Source of the DNA: JAABSP01 sp011390135
Lineage (GTDB): Bacteria; Desulfobacterota; Desulfobacteria; Desulfobacterales; JAABSP01
Direction: 5' to 3'
DNA length: 16,445 nucleotides
Assembly: GCA_011390135.1 (NCBI GenBank)
Contig: JAABSZ010000079.1
Location: forward strand, 1-16,445
Both the position numbers and the translations under genes were made by a program. Under the pieces are notes generated by a model. That model was given only the letters and a program-made list of their open reading frames with translations, did not search any database and was not told the DNA's origin. Below are positions 1 through 8,469 of this stretch, in pieces (position 1 is the stretch's first letter; every line of letters begins with the position of its first letter).

Positions 1-675
1 CTGGTTGGTCAGAACAGGACAGCCGTTATGGATCACCCAGCCGAAGAGTCCGGAGAATTTTTTGAACACGAACGATTTCTCGTGGACCTTGCAGGCATTC
101 CAGATATCCTTGGTCATGGTGGGGGAGATGAGAAATCCTGTGGCCGGATCGATAAACCCGGCAAAGCCCAAGGGGCTGTCGGTCAGCACCTTGGCCTTGT
201 CCAGAACAGTCTCCGAGATCTCCTCGATGGTCGCAGCCGTGAGCATGACCTTGGAAAGCTCCGCGATGGCCGCTTCGATATCAGCCTCCCGCTCCAGTGC
301 CAGCTCGGCTTTTTTAAACCCATTTTCCGCACGAACCCGCTCTGTGATATCGATCACCGCGGCGATCCGGAAGGTCGGCCCTTTTTCTCCTTCGCAGATC
401 GAGGTGACGCTCAACTCTCCCCAGGCCGCAGTGCCGTCCTTTCTACAGTAGCGGCGGGCCATCGTATAGGGCGGAGCGCAGACCCCGGTTCCAAAGGGCT
501 GATCCTCGGGCTCCGTAATACAGGAGAAGGGAAGGCGCAGAAGCTCGGCTTCGGTATATCCGAAAAAATTGCAGAGCGCGGGATTGACGGAGATGATCCG
601 CCCTGCTTCATCGCCGTGGCAGATGCCCACAGGGAGAAGATCGAGGGTTGCTTTAAAAATGTTTTCCGGAATCAT
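1..675 (-). CDS. PAS-GAF sensor protein, partial (C-terminus beyond window)
   Basis: The minus-strand frame is open from the ATG at 675 to the window edge, giving 225 N-terminal residues. Residues about 1-125 form a PAS domain (early segment NPALCNFFGYTEAELL, then a C-terminal PAC-like part ending in IDITERVRAENG). A coiled linker follows, then a GAF-type domain from about residue 150 with the segments LGFAGFIDPATG and LFGWVIHNG. The start is supported by AAAGGAGG-like bases at 687-695 and by an ATGA overlap with the stop of the upstream response regulator. This PAS plus GAF layout is usual in hybrid sensor kinases or cyclases, but the output domain lies outside the window, so kinase versus cyclase cannot be decided. 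Being third in the minus-strand operon, it probably works in the same signalling chain as the kinase and regulator. Confidence 0.85.
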   Translation of the reverse strand, partial: MIPENIFKATLDLLPVGICHGDEAGRIISVNPALCNFFGYTEAELLRLPFSCITEPEDQPFGTGVCAPPYTMARRYCRKDGTAAWGELSVTSICEGEKGPTFRIAAVIDITERVRAENGFKKAELALEREADIEAAIAELSKVMLTAATIEEISETVLDKAKVLTDSPLGFAGFIDPATGFLISPTMTKDIWNACKVHEKSFVFKKFSGLFGWVIHNGCPVLTNQ

Positions 676-3035
676 TGAATTCTTAAGCCTCCTTTGTTGC
701 CGGCCCGAAAAGCCAGCTTCCCCAGCAATTTCTCGAATCGCGCTGGCCGCATGGGCTTGCCGAAAAAATACCCCTGCATGGTCGGGCATCCGTACTGGCA
801 TAGAAAGTCCCGCTGCTGCAGAGACTCCACCCCTTCGGCCACGGTCTCGATATTGAGGCTTTTAGCCATTGCGATGATGGTTTTGATGATCTCCTGATCA
901 TCTTTGTCCGTGAGGGAATCGATCACGAATGACCGGTCGATTTTCAAGGTATCGATGGGAAATCGTTTTAGATAGCTCAATGAGGAGTACCCGGTTCCAA
1001 AGTCATCGATGGAGAAGCGAATCCCCTTTGCCCGCAGAATCTTCATCCGGATGATGGCCGCCTCGGGATTTTCCATGATGCAGCTCTCGGTCACCTCGAT
1101 TCTCAGATGCTTTGGCGGCAGTTCCGTCACCTCGAGAACATGCTCTACTATCTCGACGAAATCGGGCTCCCGGAACTGGCGGGGGGAGACATTCACCGCC
1201 ACATAGGAACCGGAACAGCCCATATCATACCAAACTCTGGCCTGTTGACAGGCCGTGAGCAGCACCCATCGGCCGATCGGAATGATCGCGCCGGTCTCTT
1301 CTGCCAGGGGGATGAACTGATCCGGATTCACAAGCCCCAGCTCGGGATGGAGCCAGCGGATCAGGGCCTCTGCCCCCACGGTCTCTCCCTCTGAATTGAC
1401 AAGGGGCTGATAATAGAGCTTAAACTCGTTCCGTTCCAGCCCGTGACGAAGGCTGCTCTCCAGCTTCAGCCGCTCCAGTGCCCGCCGGTTCATCTCCTCG
1501 GTATAGAAGCGATACCCCTCATTCCCGGCCTTGGCCGCATACATGGCCATATCCGCGTTCTTCACCAGGACTTCCACGGAATCGCCATCCTCCGGATAGA
1601 TGCTGATGCCGATGCTGACGGTGATATAGAGGGTATGATCAGAAATGTCGTAGGGCTTTTCGATATCCTCCCGGATCTTTCGGGCCGTCCGCGCCACATC
1701 CACATCATGATTTACATTGTTGAGGATCAGAGTGAATTCATCCCCGCCCAAACGAAAGATATGGTCTGTATGGCGCAGACGCTTGGAGAGCCGTCCGGCA
1801 ACTATTTTCAGCAGCTCATCCCCCACATCATGGCCCAGGGTGTCGTTGATGTCCTTGAACCGATCCAGATCCATGAAAAAGAGGGCCCACCGGTTCTCCT
1901 CCCGACCCCGCCGCTCCGGCTCCCGTTTTTCGATGCAATTGAGCCCCTGTTCGAGCCGTTCATAGAAGGATTTCCGGTTGGGGAGCCCCGTCAGCACATC
2001 ATGGTAGGCCAGAAACCGGATCTCATTTTCCGATTTCTTCCGCGCGGAGATGTTCTGAAAGGTCATGACATAGCCTTGAATATCCCCGTTGGCATTGAAA
2101 AAGCCGGCCCCGCTGATGCTCACATCGATCATCTCTTTGGCTTTGTTGAACCGACAGGTCTCGATGCCGGTGAGGCTCTCCCCGCGATGGATCCGATCCA
2201 TCATGCTCAGGGTCTCACTAACCCGGTCCTGGGGAACAAAGGTGAGCCGATTGCCTTGGACCTCCTCCAGGTTCCATCCAAAGGTTCGGGTAAAGGCCGG
2301 ATTGAGGAAGACCACTTTGGAATCGGGATCGCAGACTACGACCGGGTCCGGCGCGGATTCCAGAACCACCCGGTGACGCCGCTCACTTTCCCGGAGGGCA
2401 GCCTCCACTTTTCGGCGCCGCTCGATATCCTTCCTGAGCAGCTCGTTCACCCGACAGAGTTCCGCAGTCCGTTTTTCCACCCGCCGTTCCAGATCCCGGT
2501 TGATCTTATGCAGTTCCTGCTCGGTCCCCCACTTGGAGCTGAGCGCGGTGGCAAACTGATAGATCTCCTCGGCATGAAAGGGCTTTTGAACATAGAGGAG
2601 TTTGTGGGCCGGGGGAACCCGCAGCGCGATCTCCTTGGATTCGATCCCGGAGTAGCCGGTGACGATTACGATTTCAACGTTCTGGTCGATCTTCCGGATC
2701 TGCTCTGCTGTCCAGATGCCATCGGGGCCCGGCGGCATATAGACATCGAGAAAGATGACGGAATAGGGCCGGTTCTCTTCCATTCCCCGCTGAACGGCCG
2801 CCAGTGCCGCATCTCCCTGCCGGCAGGAAGTCAGGTCGAATTCCATCTTTGAATGGGACTTATCCTCCTCGCCGAAAAGATCATCGGACATCCGGCCCAG
2901 ATTTGCAAAACTTTTATATCCCATCCCTTCAGGGGCGAGTACGTTCTCATAAAGCTTCAAGATCACCTTCTCGTCATCCACAACAAGGATTCGAATCATT
3001 TCCCCTTTCATTTCTCCTTTTTCCTTCTGATTCAT
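672..3035 (-). CDS. Response regulator with REC, PAS, GGDEF and EAL domains
   Basis: A 787-residue cytoplasmic c-di-GMP enzyme. The REC domain (about 14-150) has ILVVDDE, phospho-acceptor D97 (IFLDVYMPP) and the late lysine in YVQKPF. A coiled coil (about 165-215) leads to a PAS domain (about 225-340). The GGDEF domain has an intact GGDEF at 430-434 with an RxxD inhibitory site (RHTD) five residues before it. The EAL domain has EAL at 556-558 and DDFGTGYSS. Both diguanylate cyclase and phosphodiesterase sites look complete, so the net activity is unknown. The frame is open further upstream to 3161, but the ATG at 3035 is preferred because it overlaps the kinase stop as ATGA and removes a prefix that lies inside the kinase gene; ATGs 8 and 12 codons later are alternatives. 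The REC domain carries extra residues between its first helix and second strand (about 38-65). It is the likely partner of the kinase just upstream. Confidence 0.95.
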   Translation of the reverse strand: MNQKEKGEMKGEMIRILVVDDEKVILKLYENVLAPEGMGYKSFANLGRMSDDLFGEEDKSHSKMEFDLTSCRQGDAALAAVQRGMEENRPYSVIFLDVYMPPGPDGIWTAEQIRKIDQNVEIVIVTGYSGIESKEIALRVPPAHKLLYVQKPFHAEEIYQFATALSSKWGTEQELHKINRDLERRVEKRTAELCRVNELLRKDIERRRKVEAALRESERRHRVVLESAPDPVVVCDPDSKVVFLNPAFTRTFGWNLEEVQGNRLTFVPQDRVSETLSMMDRIHRGESLTGIETCRFNKAKEMIDVSISGAGFFNANGDIQGYVMTFQNISARKKSENEIRFLAYHDVLTGLPNRKSFYERLEQGLNCIEKREPERRGREENRWALFFMDLDRFKDINDTLGHDVGDELLKIVAGRLSKRLRHTDHIFRLGGDEFTLILNNVNHDVDVARTARKIREDIEKPYDISDHTLYITVSIGISIYPEDGDSVEVLVKNADMAMYAAKAGNEGYRFYTEEMNRRALERLKLESSLRHGLERNEFKLYYQPLVNSEGETVGAEALIRWLHPELGLVNPDQFIPLAEETGAIIPIGRWVLLTACQQARVWYDMGCSGSYVAVNVSPRQFREPDFVEIVEHVLEVTELPPKHLRIEVTESCIMENPEAAIIRMKILRAKGIRFSIDDFGTGYSSLSYLKRFPIDTLKIDRSFVIDSLTDKDDQEIIKTIIAMAKSLNIETVAEGVESLQQRDFLCQYGCPTMQGYFFGKPMRPARFEKLLGKLAFRAGNKGGLRIQ

Positions 3036-4963
3036 GGGCCCTCTTTTTCCGGCTGATCTGCAGGCGCTGCTCCTGCAGGAAGCCACAAGCAAAAACAGAA
3101 GGCTTCGGCATCTGATCGGGCTTTGATCCGCCCCCCCATCGAGGCGATCATGATCGCACACCAGTGGAGGCTGATGCCGGAGAGACTTCTGCCTTCTTTA
3201 TATCCCCGCTCAAAGATCCTGTCCACATCGATGTCCGAAGGGAGCCCCCCGTCCCTTTGTATCCGGATGCGGATCATCTCCTCTCCACCCTTCTGATCCG
3301 GTTTTGCATCGATTCGAAGGGAAGGCTTTTCCCCTCCTGCAGAAGGCTTTTCCTGCGCGGCATTCTGAAAAAGGGTGTTAAAGATCTGAATAAAAGAGAG
3401 CCGTTCTCCTTTGATCAGATACTGCCGGAGATCCGGTGCAATACAGATTTCGACCTCCTGCAAAACCGAAGCCTTCAATTTTGACAAACCTCCGTCCACG
3501 GCCTCTGCAAGCGCCACCGGCGCAGAGACCCTGCCTGAATAGATCCAGCCCCGATGCTTCTGCAAAGAGATTTCAATCTCTAAGATCCGGGTTCGCATAT
3601 CCTGTAAGATCCCCTTTGCATTCCGGGTGAATTCCACAAGGGATTCATTGGCCGCCAGAATAAAGTCCATCAGAGCCTCCCGCCGTTCGGAGGGGGTCTC
3701 CTCCTGCATCAGCTCTATCCGGGCAAGGGCCAGCCGTTCGGCCGGCATATGGTCGATGGCGGCCTTTAGAAAATCGACCTGACCCGTCATCGAATTGAGC
3801 TGGTTGGAGACCTGATGGAGGAGGCCGGCCGCCATCTCGGCCATCCCATAGAGATAGAACTGTTCGGAAAGCTCCTCCCGCATTTCATTGAGCTGATCCA
3901 GCATCCGGTCGAACTCCCGGGCCAGCGCGCCGATCTCGTCCTTTCTTCTGAAATGGGGATCATCAAAGAGTCTTGCGGTCAGGTCGCCGGTGCGGCCCAC
4001 GCTGAGGGTATGATCTTTCAGCCGGATCAGGGGGCGAATCACGGTTTTCTGGAGAACCAGAAGGAGCAGCAGAATCAGCTCCGCGCCGGCAAACAGATTG
4101 GAGAGCATGGCATACCGGATGGTGGTTCGGCCCCGTTGGGCGATCCGCCGGGGTAGGTTTGCGGTGATCTCGAGAACCGGTTTTCCGGTGAGATCCGGCA
4201 GCACTTTCGATATCTGCAGAAGATCGGGCATGGATCGCCGCTGGATCTTTCCCGATGCAGCAGCCGCAGAAAGATCGGGGGGAACCGGTTTTACCGAAAA
4301 ATTGACCCGGGTCTGTTCTGCAATGGCCGCGACTTCGTCTTGAGTCAGAAATCTTCCCATCATCACCGAGCCGCGTATGGGGCCCTCATTGTTGCTGGTG
4401 AGTACGGGTCTCGATGAGATGAGCATGGGGCCATTGACAGTCGGATAGATCCCCGCGGCCCGCACCTCATTCAGGGGAAGATTTTTGGTCTCATACGCGA
4501 TCAGCGGGTGATTTTTCGGGAACTGTTCATGGGGAAAACCCGCGAGCCTCACAAAGGTTTCGAGTTCAAAATCATAGAAGCGGCCCCAGACCACCCGGCC
4601 CTCCCGGTTGCAGAGATAGATCATATCGAGCCGGTTGCCTTCGAAGGTGGTGGGGATCAGATTTCCCTCGATATAGGATTCATAGGGCGTCTTTACAAAT
4701 TCATAGGTCTCGTTCCATGCGGCATAGTCATGGCAGAGATGATCGAGATGATCGATTTCGCTTTCGATGGCCTGGACGCACCGCTCCATATCCCTTTGGG
4801 CATCTTCTTCCTCCAGGGCCAGAAAGCCCGGAAAGATGATATACTTCTCCACCGCGGTATCCAGGGCCACGAAAAAGAGGAACGCTATGAAGAGAATCCA
4901 CGCGATCCGGGCTTTGATCGATTTCAGATGATTTTGCAAAACAGAATTTGGCAAACCCCTCAT
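3032..4963 (-). CDS. Membrane histidine kinase with CHASE4-like sensor and HAMP
   Basis: A 643-residue inner-membrane sensor kinase. It has a transmembrane segment at about 18-36, an extracytoplasmic region of about 245 residues resembling CHASE4 (aromatic and acidic region DYAAWNETYEF), a second transmembrane segment at about 288-310, and a HAMP domain (VIRPLIRLKDHTL to RRKDEIGALAREFDRM). The dimerisation helix has its candidate phospho-histidine at H383 in GLLHQVSNQLNSM. The ATP-binding domain has an N-box at N534 (FQNAAQ) and a glycine region IFERGYKEG followed by SLHWCAIMIASMGG. The H-box has Gln where most kinases have Glu or Asp, and the glycine boxes are degenerate, so activity may be unusual. 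It belongs near the kinases that carry LHNVGN-type H-boxes. It is first in the minus-strand operon; the downstream response regulator overlaps its stop. No good ribosome binding site is seen at 4963. Confidence 0.9.
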   Translation of the reverse strand: MRGLPNSVLQNHLKSIKARIAWILFIAFLFFVALDTAVEKYIIFPGFLALEEEDAQRDMERCVQAIESEIDHLDHLCHDYAAWNETYEFVKTPYESYIEGNLIPTTFEGNRLDMIYLCNREGRVVWGRFYDFELETFVRLAGFPHEQFPKNHPLIAYETKNLPLNEVRAAGIYPTVNGPMLISSRPVLTSNNEGPIRGSVMMGRFLTQDEVAAIAEQTRVNFSVKPVPPDLSAAAASGKIQRRSMPDLLQISKVLPDLTGKPVLEITANLPRRIAQRGRTTIRYAMLSNLFAGAELILLLLLVLQKTVIRPLIRLKDHTLSVGRTGDLTARLFDDPHFRRKDEIGALAREFDRMLDQLNEMREELSEQFYLYGMAEMAAGLLHQVSNQLNSMTGQVDFLKAAIDHMPAERLALARIELMQEETPSERREALMDFILAANESLVEFTRNAKGILQDMRTRILEIEISLQKHRGWIYSGRVSAPVALAEAVDGGLSKLKASVLQEVEICIAPDLRQYLIKGERLSFIQIFNTLFQNAAQEKPSAGGEKPSLRIDAKPDQKGGEEMIRIRIQRDGGLPSDIDVDRIFERGYKEGRSLSGISLHWCAIMIASMGGRIKARSDAEAFCFCLWLPAGAAPADQPEKEGP

Positions 4964-5371
4964 TGAACAGATCCGATATTGTCAGCTCCCTCGGCTGCGA
5001 AGATTCATCTGCCGCAGAGAAACCAAAACAGACAGCCGGGGAAATCTTACCATAGATCCGGGGGAAGGCCAACAGGTTGTACGTCTGCCTTTTCTTCTTT
5101 TTTCCGCTCACTCTATTTTGAAGCCCTTCTTTTTTTATCGAAACTTCAGGATGGAGTATGGCCTCTTCATTGAAAAGCCAGTTGCTTTTTCAGCGGAAAT
5201 GTACTACAGAGAGGCCATCGGAGGTCTGTTCCCCGCCTCTTCTTCCCAGCACCGGGAACCACTTTTTTTTCAAGCAAAATTTCATAAGTCAATTTTCATA
5301 CTGCAGGAAAAGACCCAAAAAGAATCGAAAACCGGATCAAACTTGAAAAACCGATCAGAATAGGTACCGCG
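4964..5371. promoter_or_regulatory. Divergent intergenic region between kinase and TonB receptor
   Basis: This 408-base stretch separates two divergent operons and must hold both promoters. It is richer in A and T than the coding flanks, especially 5090-5370, with several T and A runs. No convincing sigma-70 or sigma-54 promoter, cobalamin riboswitch or c-di-GMP riboswitch could be recognised. The short open frames in it (for example 5118-5363) have no ribosome binding site and no recognisable protein character. Two imperfect direct repeats lie at 5325-5359, next to the receptor start. Confidence 0.5.
5325..5359. repeat. Imperfect 17-base direct repeats upstream of TonB receptor
   Basis: Two 17-base copies at 5325-5341 and 5343-5359 match at about 13 positions and share the bulk of a GAAAA(A)CCG(G)ATCA pattern. 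They sit 13 to 47 bases before the receptor start codon, where a regulator operator could lie. A similar 13-base string (AAAACCGATCAGA) occurs just after the end of the operon at 10642-10654, but a match that short can occur by chance in 16 kb. Confidence 0.3.
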
Positions 5372-7597
5372 ATGAAAATCTGCAAATGTCAAATCTGTTT
5401 GAATATTCTGCTGTTGATCGGACTCCTCCTTTCCCCTGGGGCCAGCGCACTGGAGCCGATCTCCGAGGAGACAGATGCGCTGCTCGAGGAGGAGTTCAAA
5501 TGGCTCAAAGAAGAGTCCTTTGATGTGGAGGTGGTGACGGCCTCCAAAAAAGTGCAGCGGATCTCCGAGGCCCCGGCCACCATCATCTCCATCACCAGAG
5601 AGGAGATCCGGGCTTACGGATGGCGGGACCTCAAGGACATCTTCCGGGCCCTGCCCGGCATAGATGTTGCCTATAATATTGCAGGGGAGATCAAGACCCA
5701 GGTGGTGATGCGGGGGGTGATGGGGAACCAGAAGATCCTCATCCTCCAGGACGGCCACCGGTACAGCCCCGAATCCGGAGAATATTTTCTCTACTCCCAC
5801 AACATGCCGCTGCACATCTACGAGCGGATCGAGATCATCTATGGACCCGCGTCGAGCCTCTACGGCGCGGATGCCTATGCCGGCGTCATCAATCTCATCA
5901 CAAGGGACGGTGCGGATGTGGATGGGGCCGAAGTGAGTGCCGGCTACATCTCCACCGATGCCTACACCGCGGATCTCACCTTCGGAAAACGCTTCGACGA
6001 TGACATCGACGTGATCCTTTCGGGCCGCATCTATCGCGGTGAGGACGAAAAGATGCACGAAGCGTACAAGGAATACGATGCCGTAGATGATTACCAGGGG
6101 AAATTGGGGGAGATGGCCAACGAATACCCCATCAAGAACTGGAACCTGTTCGCCAAGGTGCAGTATAAAAGATTTACGGCCGGCTTCGACTGGCAGCGGG
6201 AACTGGAATCGAATGCCTGGGCCTCCCTGCCGGAACGGTATGCCTATGTGGACGACTTTCTCTGGGGCCAGGAGATCCGCCACTTCTATGTGGATCACAA
6301 GACCTGGGACGGAGAAGCACTGAACATCAAAACCTCCCTCATACTGGGCGACTATGAAGTCGATCCCTCCAGCAACTATTATATCGTGGTCAAAGACGAG
6401 GCCGGAAATCTCACGGACGGCTATCCCGGATACAAATATGCCTCTTCTTCCTACTGGAAGGCCCGGCTCCAGGCCGACTGGGAGATCAGCGACCGCTTCT
6501 CCCTGACCGGCGGACTCTCTTATTCCGAGGTCAAGTCCATTCCCAAGACCCGCAACCTCGAAGCCCCCTTTGATCCGGAGGGAAGCGGCCTGGTGGACTA
6601 CAGCCGATTTACCGATCCCAACGGTTATACCTTCGGAATTCTGGGCTATCAGGAGCCCTTTTTCGGAGAGCGGGAATCGGAGAACTACAGCCTCTTTGTT
6701 CAGGCAGAGTACCGGTTTTCACCGATGATCAAGCTCGACGCGGGGGTTCGATACGATTACAACAGCGTCTACGAGGAGACCCTCAACCCGAGGGCCGGCC
6801 TGATTCTGGACCCGGCAGAGGATCTGACGGTCAAAATCCTCTACGGAACGGCCTATATCCAGCCGGCCAACATGCTCCGGTATGAAAATTTTGCCAATCC
6901 CTTTATGATGCACATTCCAAACGAAGAGATTGAGCCGGAGGAGTTGACCAACTACGGGCTTGATGTGACTTGGGAATTTGCCGATAATTTCTCCCTTCAC
7001 ACAGCGCTATTCTACAATGAGATGGAGAATATCATCCGGGCTATGGAAGCTCCCGCGCAGCCCGGCGGCTATCCCTATTACAACCCCTATCGGGAGGGAT
7101 ATCCGGAGGACCCCGGCTATATCGAGTACGACGGCAACCAGGGGGAGATCGAGAGCATGGGCGGGGAGATCACCCTGCGCCACCGGCTCGATCCTTTTTC
7201 AACGAGCCTCTCCTATTCCTATCTCACAGGCGAGTCCGACGATTTCGACCTCGCCAGCATCTCCGAACAGAAGATCATCCTGAATACGAGCTACATCGGC
7301 AGGAAATGGATCGGAGGGCTGACCCTGCGCTACTACTCCGATGTGAGTACGAGCCGGAGAAACTACAAATACGGAGACGCAGAGAACGGCGGAGACGAAT
7401 CTTACGAATTCGACGGAGACATCGTTGCCTATATCAATCTGATCTACAAAATCACAGAAGACCTCTCGGCCACGCTGACCATCGACAATCTTTTCGACAA
7501 CAGACATTACGGCGGCGCGTCAGGCTCTCCGGTGGGGGCGCCCCGGATACCCCAGCCCCTGCGGAAGACCTATGTGGCGCTGAAATATTCCTTTTGA
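5372..7597 (+). CDS. TonB-dependent outer membrane receptor
   Basis: A 741-residue outer-membrane receptor that would import or sense a ligand using TonB energy. A signal peptide covers residues 1-26 (hydrophobic NILLLIGLLL, cleavage after GASA). A TonB-box-like DVEVVTAS is at 51-58. The plug domain spans about 62-180, with SEAPATIISITREEI, MRGV, ILQDGHR, IYGPASSLYGADAYAGVINLITR. The rest is a beta-barrel rich in aromatic residues, with late motifs LNPRAGLI and a final strand ending in Phe, as outer-membrane porins and receptors require. Length is normal for the family. The ligand cannot be assigned: the barrel shows no motif tying it to cobalamin, heme or a siderophore. It is first in the plus-strand operon and is followed 74 bases later by a periplasmic binding protein. 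The ribosome binding site is weak, so the exact start is slightly uncertain. Confidence 0.95.
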   Translation: MKICKCQICLNILLLIGLLLSPGASALEPISEETDALLEEEFKWLKEESFDVEVVTASKKVQRISEAPATIISITREEIRAYGWRDLKDIFRALPGIDVAYNIAGEIKTQVVMRGVMGNQKILILQDGHRYSPESGEYFLYSHNMPLHIYERIEIIYGPASSLYGADAYAGVINLITRDGADVDGAEVSAGYISTDAYTADLTFGKRFDDDIDVILSGRIYRGEDEKMHEAYKEYDAVDDYQGKLGEMANEYPIKNWNLFAKVQYKRFTAGFDWQRELESNAWASLPERYAYVDDFLWGQEIRHFYVDHKTWDGEALNIKTSLILGDYEVDPSSNYYIVVKDEAGNLTDGYPGYKYASSSYWKARLQADWEISDRFSLTGGLSYSEVKSIPKTRNLEAPFDPEGSGLVDYSRFTDPNGYTFGILGYQEPFFGERESENYSLFVQAEYRFSPMIKLDAGVRYDYNSVYEETLNPRAGLILDPAEDLTVKILYGTAYIQPANMLRYENFANPFMMHIPNEEIEPEELTNYGLDVTWEFADNFSLHTALFYNEMENIIRAMEAPAQPGGYPYYNPYREGYPEDPGYIEYDGNQGEIESMGGEITLRHRLDPFSTSLSYSYLTGESDDFDLASISEQKIILNTSYIGRKWIGGLTLRYYSDVSTSRRNYKYGDAENGGDESYEFDGDIVAYINLIYKITEDLSATLTIDNLFDNRHYGGASGSPVGAPRIPQPLRKTYVALKYSF

Positions 7598-7659
7598 TTT
7601 GAATTGATTTTCAAAGTGTTTTCGACTACGATATCTGACATTTGAAGATCTCCTGCAAC

Positions 7660-7666
7660 AGGAAGG
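7660..7666 (+). promoter_or_regulatory. Ribosome binding site deciding the PhnD-like start
   Basis: AGGAAGG lies 5 bases before the ATG at 7672 and only 2 before the ATG at 7669. It argues against the upstream TTG at 7642, which would add ten residues ahead of the signal peptide. Confidence 0.6.
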
Positions 7667-7671
7667 CAATG

Positions 7672-8469
7672 ATGGCAAAAAAAACTTTTGGGATCATCCT
7701 GTTTCTTCTTTTGGGGCTGACCCCGGTCTATGGGGAGAACATCACCCTCTATTTCTACAGCTCCGAGACGAACATCAACAACTACAAATCCCTGAAAATG
7801 GAGTTCGACCGGTTTCTCTCCCGCTACGGGCCTTATACGTTTCAGCCTTTCAGCGAACGCCGGGCCTTTGAAGAGCAGATCCGGGGAAAAAAGGAGTGTC
7901 TGGTGATCCTGTCGAGCTGGCATTTTCGCAATATCGATCAGAACAAAGAGCTGACGCCGATGCTGGTGGGGGTTCGGAATGGCAGAACCTATCAGAAACG
8001 GGTGCTGGTCGCGGCCCAGGAGAATGCCGATATCGATGCCATCCGCAGCGGATCGATCTCCTCTGCCAGCAATGTGGAGCATACCCGCAGCGTGATCAAA
8101 GAGATGTTTCCGGGAAAAGGGCTGGCCGATGCTGTCCGGATCCTCACGGTTCCAAAGGATGTGGATGCGCTGATGTCGGTGGGATTTCAGGTCTCCAGGG
8201 CGGCACTGATCTCGGAGAATGCGCTGGATGCTCTAAAGCTCATGGACCCGATGCTCTACAAACAGATGGAGATCATCGCAGAGGGGCAGCCCTCCCCGCT
8301 GATGATCGTGGCCGCGCCCGAAAAATTCTCGACCGCGCTTGAGGTGGCAGAGGTTCTGCAGAAGATGCCTTCGGACGCAGATGGGATGAATGTGATCAAA
8401 ATGCTCGATCTCGACGGCTGGAAAACCGTCTCGGATTCCAAAAATCTGAAAGCGGAGGGAGTGCGATGA
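7672..8469 (+). CDS. PhnD-like periplasmic substrate-binding protein
   Basis: A 265-residue exported protein with a signal peptide at 1-21 (MAKKTF, hydrophobic IILFLLLGL, cleavage after PVYG) and no lipobox cysteine. The mature part resembles the PhnD/SsuA/transferrin family of phosphate or phosphonate binding proteins: SLKMEFDRFLSRYGPYTFQPF near the N-terminus, then CLVILSSWHF, MLVGVRNG, and the hinge-like VLVAAQENADI and KDVDALMSVGFQVSRAAL. It is somewhat short for the family. No permease or ATPase gene is next to it, so it more likely presents a ligand to a receptor or kinase than feeds an ABC importer. Its stop overlaps the next start as ATGA, which couples the two binding proteins. An upstream TTG at 7642 is an alternative but weaker start. 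Confidence 0.88.
   Translation: MAKKTFGIILFLLLGLTPVYGENITLYFYSSETNINNYKSLKMEFDRFLSRYGPYTFQPFSERRAFEEQIRGKKECLVILSSWHFRNIDQNKELTPMLVGVRNGRTYQKRVLVAAQENADIDAIRSGSISSASNVEHTRSVIKEMFPGKGLADAVRILTVPKDVDALMSVGFQVSRAALISENALDALKLMDPMLYKQMEIIAEGQPSPLMIVAAPEKFSTALEVAEVLQKMPSDADGMNVIKMLDLDGWKTVSDSKNLKAEGVR

Noticed and set aside
1443..2852. A 469-codon plus-strand open frame over the response regulator
   Set aside because: It lies opposite the REC-PAS-GGDEF part of a clearly conserved gene and shows no family features; long antisense frames are common in GC-rich genes.
5228..5270. GTTCCC/GGGAAC inverted repeat followed by eight T residues
   Set aside because: The stem is only 6 bp with a 20-base loop, too weak for a convincing terminator or attenuator.
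5118..5363. An 81-codon plus-strand frame in the divergent intergenic region
   Set aside because: It begins at a TTG without a ribosome binding site, has low-complexity AT-rich codons, and overlaps likely promoter sequence.
5282..6298. A 338-codon minus-strand open frame over the TonB receptor start
   Set aside because: It is antisense to the signal peptide and plug of a well-supported receptor and shows no conserved motif.
7603..7622. TTTGAA/TTCAAA inverted repeat after the TonB receptor
   Set aside because: It is a short all-AT-biased stem with no T run, so it is unlikely to terminate transcription; the downstream binding-protein genes are probably co-transcribed.
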